Below, piece after piece: positions 6,252 to 13,398 of a DNA stretch of 13,688 nt (position 1 is its first letter; every line of letters starts with the position of its first letter). The DNA comes from Synergistaceae bacterium. GTDB lineage: Bacteria > Synergistota > Synergistia > Synergistales > Synergistaceae. The stretch covers positions 1 to 13,688 of the forward strand of contig JAISQP010000042.1 of the NCBI GenBank assembly GCA_031274115.1, in the 5' to 3' direction. Under the pieces are notes generated by a model. It made no database searches and was not told the DNA's origin. It saw only the letters and a list, made by a program, of their open reading frames with translations. The position numbers and the translations under genes were made by a program.

Positions 6252-7255
6252 CCAAAGAGGCGGGACACGGGGTCGACGCCAGGCCGGCGTCCGGCAAGCT
6301 CTCGCCCGACGCGCTGTCGAGGTCGGTCTTCGCCAATGTGGGCGCGATCAGGAAGGAAGTGCTGATAGGCCCCGGAGTCGGCGAGGACGCGGCTGTCATA
6401 AGATGGCCGGACGGCAAGTTCCTCGTCTTCGCGTCCGACCCTATAGTCGGCGCGACAAACGGGGCGGGCCGGCTGCTCGTGAGGGTGAACGTCAACGACA
6501 TTGCGTCCAAGGGCGGCGAGCCGGCTTATATGACCGTCACACTCATTCTTCCTCCGGATATGGGCGAGGGCGCCGTGAAATCGATAATGAGGGAAATTCA
6601 TGACGAGTGCATGGTAAACGGCGTCTCCATAGTCGGCGGGCACACGGAGTTTAACGACCTTTACGCGCATCCGGTGCTGAGCGCCGCTTTAATCGGCGCC
6701 GCCGACCGGGTCTTCAGCGCGTCGGATATCGCCGAGGGGGACGCGCTGTATGTCTCGAAACACATTGGCCTGGAGGGGATGGCGATACTCGCTCTGGACA
6801 GGCCCGACCTTCTGAGGGGTTCTTTCTCGCGGGAGGAGATAAGCGAGATCGCGGGTTGGATGGATCAGACGTCGGTTCTGGCCGAGTCCCGCATCCTGAG
6901 GAAGCGCGCGTCGTTTATGCACGACCCGACGGAGGGCGGTTTCCTGGGCGGCGTGGGCGAGATGTGCCGCCTCGCCGGAATGTCCGCAGACCTCGACCTC
7001 GGCGCCGTACCGCTGCACCCGCACACAAAAAGGGCGTCGGAGTCGCTCGGTTTCGATCCTTTGCGCCTGGTCGCCTCCGGAAGTATGCTCGCGACGGTTC
7101 CTGAGGATATGTCCGGGCAGGTGGAGCTGGAGTTCGGGGAAGCGTCGATTGACATAACGCGAGTCGGAAGGATAACGAAGGCCGCCGGCGCGGCGGCAGT
7201 ACCGTCGGAAGCGAGAGAGGAACTGTGGGCGCTGCTCAAGCGGGAGGCGTGTTGA
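6248..7255 (+). CDS. AIR synthase-related / HypE-like ATP-binding protein
   Basis: This encodes 335 residues, of the PurM/SelD/ThiL/HypE superfamily, whose members dimerise and use ATP to activate a substrate. The N-terminal half has GVGEDAAVI (43-51), FASDPIVGAT (61-70), RVNVNDIASKG (79-89) and GHTEF (131-135). The C-terminal AIRS_C half has MHDPTEGGFLGGVGEM (224-239) and GFDPLRLVASGSMLA (268-282), closely recalling HypE. HypE makes the cyanide ligand of NiFe-hydrogenases on its own C-terminal cysteine. This protein also ends in Cys335 (KREAC), but not in the usual PRIC motif, and no other hyp gene is in the window. The start at 6248 overlaps the queH stop (ATGA) with AGGAG at 6231-6235. A farther upstream ATG at 6122 would lie inside queH and adds no conserved sequence. 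The exact substrate is unknown. Confidence 0.85.
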   Translation: MTKEAGHGVDARPASGKLSPDALSRSVFANVGAIRKEVLIGPGVGEDAAVIRWPDGKFLVFASDPIVGATNGAGRLLVRVNVNDIASKGGEPAYMTVTLILPPDMGEGAVKSIMREIHDECMVNGVSIVGGHTEFNDLYAHPVLSAALIGAADRVFSASDIAEGDALYVSKHIGLEGMAILALDRPDLLRGSFSREEISEIAGWMDQTSVLAESRILRKRASFMHDPTEGGFLGGVGEMCRLAGMSADLDLGAVPLHPHTKRASESLGFDPLRLVASGSMLATVPEDMSGQVELEFGEASIDITRVGRITKAAGAAAVPSEAREELWALLKREAC

Positions 7256-7272
7256 TTTAAAATCAGACGCCT
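7245..7272. repeat. Imperfect palindrome across the HypE-like stop codon
   Basis: AGGCGT (7245-7250) pairs with ACGCCT (7267-7272), and inside it TGATTT (7253-7258) pairs with AAATCA (7260-7265). Together they make a 28-bp interrupted palindrome containing the TGA stop at 7253-7255. No T-run follows on either strand, so it is not a standard terminator. It may be an mRNA 3'-end stabilising stem or a binding site. Confidence 0.4.
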
Positions 7273-7344
7273 GAAGGGTAATGGTTAAAACCCCGACGGT
7301 CTCTATATTCGCAAATATGAAGTATAGGGTTATCTCAGCAATTA

Positions 7345-7505
7345 GGATGTCGGATTGCCGAGGAACGCAGAAAATCGGCGTCCGACAGGATGTCGGACGA
7401 GTGGCGCAAGTAAGCGAAAAAACGCGTTCCTCGAGCGTTTTTTCGCGGCATGGATGTACTTTCGCCACGGTCCGATTTTCGGAGAGAGTCGGTAATCCGA
7501 CATCT
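7345..7505 (+). repeat. Large nested stem-loop element before mltG (structured RNA or palindromic repeat)
   Basis: Five stems nest in 161 nt. The outer stem of 16 pairs is 7346-7361 with 7489-7504 (one G-U). Next is GAAAATCGG 7370-7378 with CCGATTTTC 7472-7480. A side hairpin pairs 7379-7387 with 7391-7399 around GGA. A 12-position stem (one mismatch) is 7401-7412 with 7457-7468. The apical 12-bp stem GCGAAAAAACGC/GCGTTTTTTCGC (7414-7425/7435-7446) carries a 9-nt loop. Loop bases GTTCC (7426-7430) can pair with free GGAAC (7362-7366), a possible pseudoknot. AGGATGTCGGA occurs twice (7344-7354 and 7387-7397), which allows alternative folds. The long inverted termini also fit a MITE-like or dispersed palindromic element. 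It sits in the presumed leader of mltG, 38 nt before its start. The strand is given as that of mltG but is not proven. Confidence 0.65.
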
Positions 7506-7530
7506 CTGCGGAAGATTATTATTCGTGTTA

Positions 7531-7535
7531 AGGAG
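7531..7535 (+). promoter_or_regulatory. Ribosome-binding site supporting a TTG start for mltG
   Basis: AGGAG (in TTAAGGAGAGAG) lies 8 nt before TTG 7544. No ATG or GTG with comparable spacing exists before the membrane segment of the protein, so TTG is the likely initiator. Confidence 0.75.
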
Positions 7536-7543
7536 AGAGTTTA

Positions 7544-8572
7544 TTGAAGATTTCCTCCCTGTTTCAGCGCTTTGTCCCCGTATTTCTGCTCATCGCCGCG
7601 ATCTCCTTCAGCGGGTGGGGGCTCTATATGGCCGATCTGAGGGAGGGGACTCCGGAGAAAGCCGGAAGCGAGATAGAGGTTCTGATAACGCCCGGCCAGA
7701 GCGCGGGAGACGTGGCGTCGGAGTTCGAGAGACTTGGGATCGTCACGAAATCCAGGAATTTTTCTAAGTGGATGGTAAAATTGGGGATCGATCGCCGGAT
7801 AAAGCCGGGGATATACAAGATTCACGCGGGCCGCGCGAAGGAGGTCGCTCTGGAGTTCTCGCAAGCCGTTCCGGACGTGTTGGACCTTCGCATCCTGCCG
7901 GGGGCGCTTTTCGATGAGATCGCGTCCGCCTTCGGGAGGAGCGACGGGGAGTTTCTGCTCCATGAGGCGCTGAGGGAGACGGAAAATTTTCCGGAGAAAC
8001 TGAGGCCGCTTCTGCCGGAAAAAGCGCGCGAGAGGGTTGTGCTGCTCGCGCCGGACACTTACGCGATTCCGCCGGGGGAGGACTGCGCGAACTGGCTCGT
8101 CAGGATCGCGTCTAAAGCGTGGCAGCGGCGGCACGGGGAGAATATCCCGGCGAACTTCACCAGCGCGGACGTCGCCAGAGGGGGCATACTCGCGTCGATC
8201 ATTCAGAAGGAGGCTCTCGTCGACTCTGACCGCCCCACAATCGCCGGCGTTTTCAAAAACCGGCTGGAGAGGGACATGCCCCTGCAATCCTGCGCCACGG
8301 TGGTTTACGCCTGGAAGCTTCGCGGGGTGAAGATAACGAACGTCTCCTTCGAGGACGTGAAGATCGAATCGCCGTTCAACACTTACATACACAAGGGGCT
8401 GCCGCCTGAGAACATCGGGGTTCCGTCCGAAAACTCATGGAACGCCGCGCTGAAGCCGGAACAGACCGAAATGCTCTTCTTCGTGGCCAGCAGCGACGGC
8501 CGCCACATCTTCTCTCGGACGTATCGGGAACACCTAGACGCGCAGAGAAGGATCAAAAAAGGACGCCTGTGA
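7544..8572 (+). CDS. mltG: Endolytic peptidoglycan transglycosylase MltG (YceG-like)
   Basis: This encodes 342 residues. MltG cleaves nascent glycan strands in the periplasm and helps set their length. A membrane anchor spans residues 11-29 (VPVFLLIAAISFSGWGLYM), followed by a LysM-like region (about 45-115). The YceG catalytic domain shows APDTYAI (169-175), LASIIQKEA (216-224) with the catalytic Glu at 223, VFKNRLERDMPLQSCATVVY (236-255), SPFNTYIHKGLPP (276-288) and the C-terminal FFVASSDGRHIFSRTYREH (312-330). Size and motif order match the family. It starts with TTG behind a good ribosome-binding site. It heads a tight group (DUF4911-like gene, tldD, ftsK) and is preceded by the large stem-loop element. 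The Gln at 222, where E. coli has Glu, is common in the family and does not suggest inactivity. Confidence 0.94.
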   Translation: MKISSLFQRFVPVFLLIAAISFSGWGLYMADLREGTPEKAGSEIEVLITPGQSAGDVASEFERLGIVTKSRNFSKWMVKLGIDRRIKPGIYKIHAGRAKEVALEFSQAVPDVLDLRILPGALFDEIASAFGRSDGEFLLHEALRETENFPEKLRPLLPEKARERVVLLAPDTYAIPPGEDCANWLVRIASKAWQRRHGENIPANFTSADVARGGILASIIQKEALVDSDRPTIAGVFKNRLERDMPLQSCATVVYAWKLRGVKITNVSFEDVKIESPFNTYIHKGLPPENIGVPSENSWNAALKPEQTEMLFFVASSDGRHIFSRTYREHLDAQRRIKKGRL

Positions 8573-8579
8573 GACGGCT

Positions 8580-8861
8580 TTGAGCGGGACGGCTGAAAGC
8601 GCACTGCTTCGGTACGAACTCACGGCGCGGAGGGAGAGTATATGCTACATGAGCTGGACCATAGACGCCTATGAGGGAGTCGGTTTCCTGCGGACCGACG
8701 ACCCGGGGAGCGGGCTTGTCTCGATTCTCTTCCCCTCGGATTGGCGGGACGAAATTGAGCGCGTCGTCGACGCTTTGGAGTCGGAGGGCGTTGTGCTGGA
8801 GCGCCGGGGCGTCAGCCCTGAAAATGGCGAACATATAAAATCGATTCTGGAGGATTGGTGA
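8580..8861 (+). CDS. Small conserved protein, DUF4911-like
   Basis: This encodes 93 residues. The core LRYELTARRESICYMSWTID (10-29) followed by AYEGVGFLRTDDPGSGLVSI (30-49) and an amphipathic helix DEIERVVDALESEG resembles the small DUF4911 family, which has a beta-alpha-beta fold of about 70 residues and no known function. I rely on recall of the pattern Y-[DE]-G followed by RT-x-D-P. The start is TTG 8580, 7 bp after the mltG stop. The alternative ATG at 8649 has a stronger purine-rich stretch upstream (GGAGGGAGAG 8629-8638) but would remove the first strand of the domain. The stop abuts the tldD ATG directly. No signal peptide or membrane segment is present, so the protein is cytoplasmic. 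Its place between mltG and tldD gives no firm clue to its role. Confidence 0.75.
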   Translation: MSGTAESALLRYELTARRESICYMSWTIDAYEGVGFLRTDDPGSGLVSILFPSDWRDEIERVVDALESEGVVLERRGVSPENGEHIKSILEDW

Positions 8862-10247
8862 ATGGAGTCAACCGCACTGGAAGGAATAAGGGAAACTATA
8901 GCCGGCGCGTCGCGTAAAGCGGACTACGCCGATCTCTATATGCAGTCGGGAGTCAGCCACTCGATACTGTTCGAGGACGGCAAGATGGACGCTCTCTCGT
9001 CGTCACGGAGCGACGGGCTGGGCGTGAGGGTGATTAAGGATGAGAACACGGTATACTCTCACACGATAGGGACGTCCGCGTCGTCAGCCGCAAAGGCGAT
9101 CTCAGAGGCGTTCGCGAGTTCAGGGATCGGCTGTGGCGCGCCGCGCGGCGGTGGAGACGAGCCGCTTCTCGATCTGAACACGGCTCTTCCCGCTCTCGAC
9201 GCGGGATTTTTCCACAGTTTGGACAGAACGCTGCGCTCGGAGTGCCGTTACCTCCGCCAGCTCACGTTCCGCTACAGGACCTCGGTCAAGTCGGTTCTCA
9301 TCGTGAGGGGCGACGGCGCCGTGGCGAAGGACGGGAGGAGCTACACCACCTTCGCGGCTCAAGCGGTGCTGGAGAAGGACGGCGCGCTTGAGACCGGCTA
9401 CGAGGTCCGTTCTCTCCTGTCCGGGGTGGACGGTTTTTGGAAAGAGGAGGAGGCCGGAGCGGAGGGCATAGCCCGGAGGGCCCTGGACAGAGGGCTGTTG
9501 ATGCTCGACGCCTCTTTGTGCCCGGCCGGCCGCATGACGGTCCTGATGGACGGAAGCGCGGGCGGCACAATGATCCACGAGGCGTGCGGTCACGGCCTCG
9601 AGGCCGATATAATACAGAAGGACTTCTCTTCGTTTCGCGACAGGATCGGCGAGCTTGTGGCGAACCCGCTCGTCACGCTGATAGACGACGCGACGCTCCC
9701 GGGCAGGTATGGATCGTACAGCTTCGACGACGAGGGGACTCCGGCGGAGAGGACGGTTCTGATCGAGAACGGCGTGCTCAAACGATACATGACCGACATC
9801 CTGTCGGCTAAAATAGGGGACCTTCCCCTGAGCGGAAACGGCAGGCGGGAGTCGTATCAGCATCAGCCCGTTCCAAGAATGAGCAACACGTTTGTCGCGC
9901 CCGGAGAGAACAGTTTCGAGGAGATGCTGAGTCTCGTGGACCGGGGCCTCCTGGTGAGGAAAATGGGCGGAGGCGAGGTCAACCCGACGTCCGGGGACTT
10001 TGTCTTCTACGTCTCGGAGGGATATCTCATCGAGGGCGGCAAGGTCGGACGCGCCGTGAAGGGGGCCACGCTGACCGGGAACGGGCCCGAGGCCTTGAAG
10101 AACATCGCGGCCGTGGGCAACAGGCTCCTCCTGGACCCCGGAACCTGCGGCAAGTCAGGGCAGAGCGTTCCGGTGACGGACGGTCAGCCGGCTCTGCTCA
10201 TAAGCAACCTTACAGTCGGAGGAAGCGATACGGGGTATGACGGCTAA
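8862..10247 (+). CDS. tldD: TldD/PmbA-family metalloprotease, TldD
   Basis: This encodes 461 residues. TldD is a cytoplasmic zinc protease. In E. coli, TldD with TldE (PmbA) cleaves small peptides and matures peptide antibiotics and the CcdA antitoxin. The zinc motif HEACGH (His239, Glu240, His244) is followed by GLEAD, and the third ligand Cys429 lies in GTCGKSGQSVPVTDGQP (427-443), the C-terminal block of active TldD rather than TldE. Other family blocks are SYSFDDEGTPAERTVLIENG (285-304) and MGGGEVNPTSGDFVFYVSEG (368-387). Residues 1-200 form the substrate-lid N-terminal domain. The ATG abuts the preceding stop, with GGAGG at 8849-8853. Its 3' end overlaps ftsK by 11 bp. No tldE partner is present in the window; it may lie elsewhere, or the protein may act as a homodimer. 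Confidence 0.95.
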   Translation: MESTALEGIRETIAGASRKADYADLYMQSGVSHSILFEDGKMDALSSSRSDGLGVRVIKDENTVYSHTIGTSASSAAKAISEAFASSGIGCGAPRGGGDEPLLDLNTALPALDAGFFHSLDRTLRSECRYLRQLTFRYRTSVKSVLIVRGDGAVAKDGRSYTTFAAQAVLEKDGALETGYEVRSLLSGVDGFWKEEEAGAEGIARRALDRGLLMLDASLCPAGRMTVLMDGSAGGTMIHEACGHGLEADIIQKDFSSFRDRIGELVANPLVTLIDDATLPGRYGSYSFDDEGTPAERTVLIENGVLKRYMTDILSAKIGDLPLSGNGRRESYQHQPVPRMSNTFVAPGENSFEEMLSLVDRGLLVRKMGGGEVNPTSGDFVFYVSEGYLIEGGKVGRAVKGATLTGNGPEALKNIAAVGNRLLLDPGTCGKSGQSVPVTDGQPALLISNLTVGGSDTGYDG

Positions 10248-12549
10248 ACGCGTTTCACGCTCAAAACCTGGAAAGAAGAGCGGGCGAGACGTCAAGTCCG
10301 GCAAATTCAGCGCGAGCCTGGTGGAGTCGCTGGGCTCGCAAAAGAGCGAACGCCCCAAGCTCAAGCCCAAAATCAAGCTGGACGCGGCGTGGATAAAAGA
10401 CAAGGCCGAGCGGGCCGTTACAGTTGCGGCGTGGGTCTTCCTGCTCGCGGACATTTTCCTGATCCCGAGTATTTTCACGAACTGGACTGGGGCTCTCGGA
10501 CGCGCCGCTAGAGAACAGCTCCTGGGCGGTTATGGCGTCGGCGTACTTATAATTTTGTTTTTTATCAGCTATCTCTGCTTGTCATGGATCATGCGGAAGC
10601 CCGTTCCTCAGCCGCTGAGACAGGCGTGCGGCACGGTCCTGCTCTATCTGTGCCTGTCGCTCTTCCTGGGCCTCTTCGACATGGTCTTTAAAGGAGAGGC
10701 CGCGTCGCTGCTCTCTCCCGGATCCGTCGGCAGGGGTCTGGCCGGCTGGTCGTTCGAGAACCTGGGGCCTCTCGGCACAATCCTGCTCGGGCTCTCGATA
10801 ATCTTCCTCACCCTTCACTGCTTTGGCTATACGGCGCCATTCGAGGCGCTGAAGGCGCTTTTCGCCAGACTGAGCGCCAAGGAACGCGGCCGCCCCTTCA
10901 AGCATGTACAAGCGGAGGAATACGATGAGGCGGACGAATCTGAGGACGGGGCCGATGAGGAGGACGACGAAGAGATCTACGGGGACGAGACTGAAGAATA
11001 CGATCAGAGCGAGTATGACGGCTCCGACTCCGAATACGCGGACGGCGGGCAGTCCGCCGACGCGCCGGTGATAGACGAGCTGGCGGCCGCCAGTTACGAG
11101 GCGCACGCGCCCGCCGGACGTTTCCCTCCCCCTCCCGAGATATTCGGCAAGGAGGGGGACGACGAGGACCTCATATCGGAGGAGACGGCGAGACCTTGGG
11201 GAGACAGGATAATAGACTCCCTGGCTGAGTTCGGCATCGAAGCCGAGCTGGCGGAGATACTGCTCGGCCCCACGGTCATACAGTTTCGCATACAGCCGTC
11301 GCCCGGGGTTAAGGTGAGCAGGATAACGGGTCTCTCGAACGACCTCGCGATGGCGCTCGCCGTGTCCAGCCTGAGGGTCGAGGCGCCGATTCCCGGCAAG
11401 CCTTACGTGGGGATAGAGATACCGAACCCGGTGCGCAGGGGGATCACCCTGCGCTCGATCATAGAGGAGGAAGCGTATCAGAAGACGACGAAGAGCCTTC
11501 CGCTTCCGATGGGGGTCACGATCAACGGCGACGCCCTGATCGTGGGGCTGGAGGACCTCCCGCATCTTCTGGTCGCCGGCACTACCGGGTCAGGAAAGAG
11601 CGTCTTCGTGAACGGATGTATCATAGGTCTCTGTTCGATGCGCAGGCCGGACGAGCTGAAGATGGTTCTGGTCGACCCGAAGAGGGTGGAGATGGCCGCG
11701 TATGAAAAGCTTCCGCACATACTGACGCCGCCTGTGACGGACCCCAAGAAGGCGGTGCACGTGCTTGGCTGGGCGATACGCGAGATGGAGCGGAGGTACA
11801 GCTGTTTCGCGGAGGCGAGGGTGAGAAACCTCGCGTCGTACAACGAGCTGGTCCTGCCGAAAGACCGGCTGCCTCACATAGTGATAGTGGTTGACGAGCT
11901 GGCCGACCTGATGATGACCGCCGCCAAGGAGGTCGAGGAGTATATATGCCGGCTCGCTCAGATGGCGAGGGCCACGGGCATACACCTCATGCTCGCGACG
12001 CAGCGCCCTTCCGTAAACGTGATTACCGGCCTGATAAAGGCCAACGTTCCGGCCCGCGTGGCGTTCACCCTGCCGTCTATGATGGACTCCCGGACGATCA
12101 TCGACGGCGGCGGGGCGGAGAAGCTGCTGGGACGCGGGGACATGCTCTTTTTGTCCACGCAGAACCCGAAGCCTCTGCGCGTACAGTCCCCGTGGATCGA
12201 CGAGCGCTCCGTAAACAGATGGATAAACTATCTCGTCAACATGTTTGGCGAACCGGAGTACGTCGACATCTACGATCAGGGGAGCGCTCCGGAGGGCTTC
12301 GAGACGCCCGGAGGCTTCGACGACGCCCTGCTCGAAGAGGCCGTGCGAGTGGTTACGTCGACGGGAATGGCCTCGACCAGCGGCTTGCAGCGCCGGCTCC
12401 GGATCGGTTTCACGAGGGCGGGCCGCCTGATCGACATGATGGAGAAGGCCGGCATAGTCGGCCCGGCTGACGGCGCCCGTCCGAGGGAGATACTCGTCGA
12501 CGAGGAGGACGCGGACGACATCCTCGACAGAATAAGGGGAATCAGCTGA
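10237..12549 (+). CDS. ftsK: DNA translocase FtsK/SpoIIIE
   Basis: This encodes 770 residues. FtsK is a septal, membrane-anchored ATPase that pumps chromosome ends into daughter cells and activates XerCD dimer resolution. A basic N-terminus (1-50) precedes four predicted membrane helices (about 61-80, 98-118, 130-151, 176-196). A very acidic linker (about 226-270, runs of Glu/Asp with Tyr) follows. The alpha domain begins near 317. The RecA-like motor has Walker A GTTGSGKS (448-455) and Walker B IVIVVDELADLMM (547-559), with LATQRPSVNVITGLIKANVP downstream. The gamma winged helix that reads KOPS/SRS polarity sequences runs from about 695 to 770 (ASTSGLQRRLRIGFTRAGRL). All motor parts are intact. 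The linker is short compared with E. coli FtsK and similar to SpoIIIE. It starts inside tldD behind GGAGG (10218-10222). Confidence 0.96.
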   Translation: MTAKRVSRSKPGKKSGRDVKSGKFSASLVESLGSQKSERPKLKPKIKLDAAWIKDKAERAVTVAAWVFLLADIFLIPSIFTNWTGALGRAAREQLLGGYGVGVLIILFFISYLCLSWIMRKPVPQPLRQACGTVLLYLCLSLFLGLFDMVFKGEAASLLSPGSVGRGLAGWSFENLGPLGTILLGLSIIFLTLHCFGYTAPFEALKALFARLSAKERGRPFKHVQAEEYDEADESEDGADEEDDEEIYGDETEEYDQSEYDGSDSEYADGGQSADAPVIDELAAASYEAHAPAGRFPPPPEIFGKEGDDEDLISEETARPWGDRIIDSLAEFGIEAELAEILLGPTVIQFRIQPSPGVKVSRITGLSNDLAMALAVSSLRVEAPIPGKPYVGIEIPNPVRRGITLRSIIEEEAYQKTTKSLPLPMGVTINGDALIVGLEDLPHLLVAGTTGSGKSVFVNGCIIGLCSMRRPDELKMVLVDPKRVEMAAYEKLPHILTPPVTDPKKAVHVLGWAIREMERRYSCFAEARVRNLASYNELVLPKDRLPHIVIVVDELADLMMTAAKEVEEYICRLAQMARATGIHLMLATQRPSVNVITGLIKANVPARVAFTLPSMMDSRTIIDGGGAEKLLGRGDMLFLSTQNPKPLRVQSPWIDERSVNRWINYLVNMFGEPEYVDIYDQGSAPEGFETPGGFDDALLEEAVRVVTSTGMASTSGLQRRLRIGFTRAGRLIDMMEKAGIVGPADGARPREILVDEEDADDILDRIRGIS

Positions 12550-12559
12550 GGGCAAAACC

Positions 12560-12661
12560 TTGAGGCGCCGCCTCAAACTCCGCAAGGAGGCTGAGCCTCC
12601 TTGACCTCCAATATGAGGGTCCAGGGAGCTTGCTCCCTGGCGGGCGTGGGTGGAACCCACG
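12560..12661 (+). repeat. Tandem array of four short-loop hairpins between ftsK and thiN
   Basis: Four perfect hairpins follow one another. H1 is TTGAGGC-gcc-GCCTCAA (12560-12576). H2 is a 9-bp stem CAAGGAGGC-tga-GCCTCCTTG (12583-12603). H3 is CCAGGGAG-CTTG-CTCCCTGG (12621-12640), which can also pair with only two loop bases. H4 is CGTGGGT-gga-ACCCACG (12645-12661). Between H2 and H3 a weaker fifth stem is possible (GACC.TC 12603-12608 with GAGGGTC 12615-12621). No T-run follows, so it is not a plain terminator. It looks like a dispersed intergenic repeat or a structured RNA in the leader of the next gene. Confidence 0.65.
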
Positions 12662-12680
12662 GTCTTGAACTTGTGATTTT

Positions 12681-12689
12681 GAGGGAGGG
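12681..12689 (+). promoter_or_regulatory. Ribosome-binding site deciding the thiN start
   Basis: GAGGGAGGG at 12681-12689 lies 7 nt before ATG 12697. An open frame continues upstream to TTG 12601, but that stretch is the hairpin array and has no such site. Confidence 0.75.
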
Positions 12690-12696
12690 AACCGAC

Positions 12697-13398
12697 ATGA
12701 CCCCGGTATTTTATTCTCAGAACGTCGATTTTTTTTCGTCAGCTCGGATGCCGCAAAACAGGACTCTCTTTCTGCTCGGAGGCCGCCCGCCTGACGCGGG
12801 CTGGCTCAGGGACCTGGTGGACAGGAACTCGCCCGACGTCTGGGCCGTGGACAGCGGCGCGGGAATATGCCGAAGGGCCGGCGTCGTGCCGCGTGTTATG
12901 ATAGGAGACATGGACAGCGTGGGGAGCGGGGACCGCGAATGGGCGGTCGAACACGGCGCCGTCGAGCACAGGCACCCTAGGGCAAAGGACCTCACCGATT
13001 TTCAGCTCGCCCTCCAGCTTCTGAGAGAGGAGAGCCCCGACTCGCTTCTCCTGTTGTCGGGGTGCTTCGGCGGCAGACTCGATCACCTTTTCAGCGTCGT
13101 AAACACATTTGCTGCGAGCGGCTCGCTCTGCATGGCGGATGAAATCGAGGGGCTCTTTCTCATGAGCCCTAAAAATGAGGTCCGGGCGGTCTTCAAGTCC
13201 GCTCCGCTCGCCGTCTCCCTGCTGCCGCTGTCCGAGGAGTGCAAGGGCGTTTCGATAAAGGGCGTTCGCTGGCCTCTCTCCGACGCCGCGCTCTCGCGAA
13301 GTTATCCGTGCGCCGTCAGCAACGAAACGGAGGGCGACGTACACGCCCTGTGCGAAGAGGGCCTTCTCGGCCTCTATTGGCGAAGCTCTCAGAAATAA
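12697..13398 (+). CDS. thiN: Thiamine pyrophosphokinase
   Basis: This encodes 233 residues. It transfers pyrophosphate from ATP to thiamine, giving thiamine diphosphate, the cofactor that the transketolase encoded upstream needs. Family motifs appear in order: WAVDSGAG (49-56), MIGDMDSVGS (68-77) with the metal-binding acids of GDxDS, AKDLTDFQLAL (96-106) with the KDxTD signature, and SGCFGGRLDHLF (121-132) with GGRxDH. The C-terminal half (about 145-225) is a beta-rich thiamine-binding domain, divergent but of the expected length. The start at 12697 is fixed by the ribosome-binding site. The gene follows ftsK after 147 bp filled by hairpins. It converges on rpmB with 15 bp between stop codons. 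No TPP riboswitch is visible before it. Confidence 0.92.
   Translation: MTPVFYSQNVDFFSSARMPQNRTLFLLGGRPPDAGWLRDLVDRNSPDVWAVDSGAGICRRAGVVPRVMIGDMDSVGSGDREWAVEHGAVEHRHPRAKDLTDFQLALQLLREESPDSLLLLSGCFGGRLDHLFSVVNTFAASGSLCMADEIEGLFLMSPKNEVRAVFKSAPLAVSLLPLSEECKGVSIKGVRWPLSDAALSRSYPCAVSNETEGDVHALCEEGLLGLYWRSSQK

Noticed and set aside
7345..7505. HEARO/omega-RNA of an IscB/IsrB element
   Set aside because: No nuclease gene or remnant lies nearby and I cannot match the known consensus; only a covariance-model search could revive this.
7281..7547. 88-residue + frame running through the stem-loop element
   Set aside because: Its sequence is dictated by the palindrome, it has no convincing ribosome-binding site, and it overlaps the mltG start.
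8209..8211. MltG Gln222 (Glu in E. coli) as a sign of an inactive enzyme
   Set aside because: The more conserved catalytic Glu (residue 223 region, KE) is kept, and Gln is frequent at the preceding site in the family.
10582..11565. 327-residue minus-strand frame opposite ftsK
   Set aside because: It is a shadow of ftsK, with Arg-rich low-quality translation and no ribosome-binding site or neighbours on that strand.
12560..12661. CsrA/RsmA-titrating sRNA (CsrB-like)
   Set aside because: Only one of the four hairpins shows GGA in its loop; a CsrB-type RNA would repeat it.
12601..12696. TTG-initiated extension of the thiamine pyrophosphokinase
   Set aside because: It translates the hairpin array. 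The strong ribosome-binding site before ATG 12697 decides the start.
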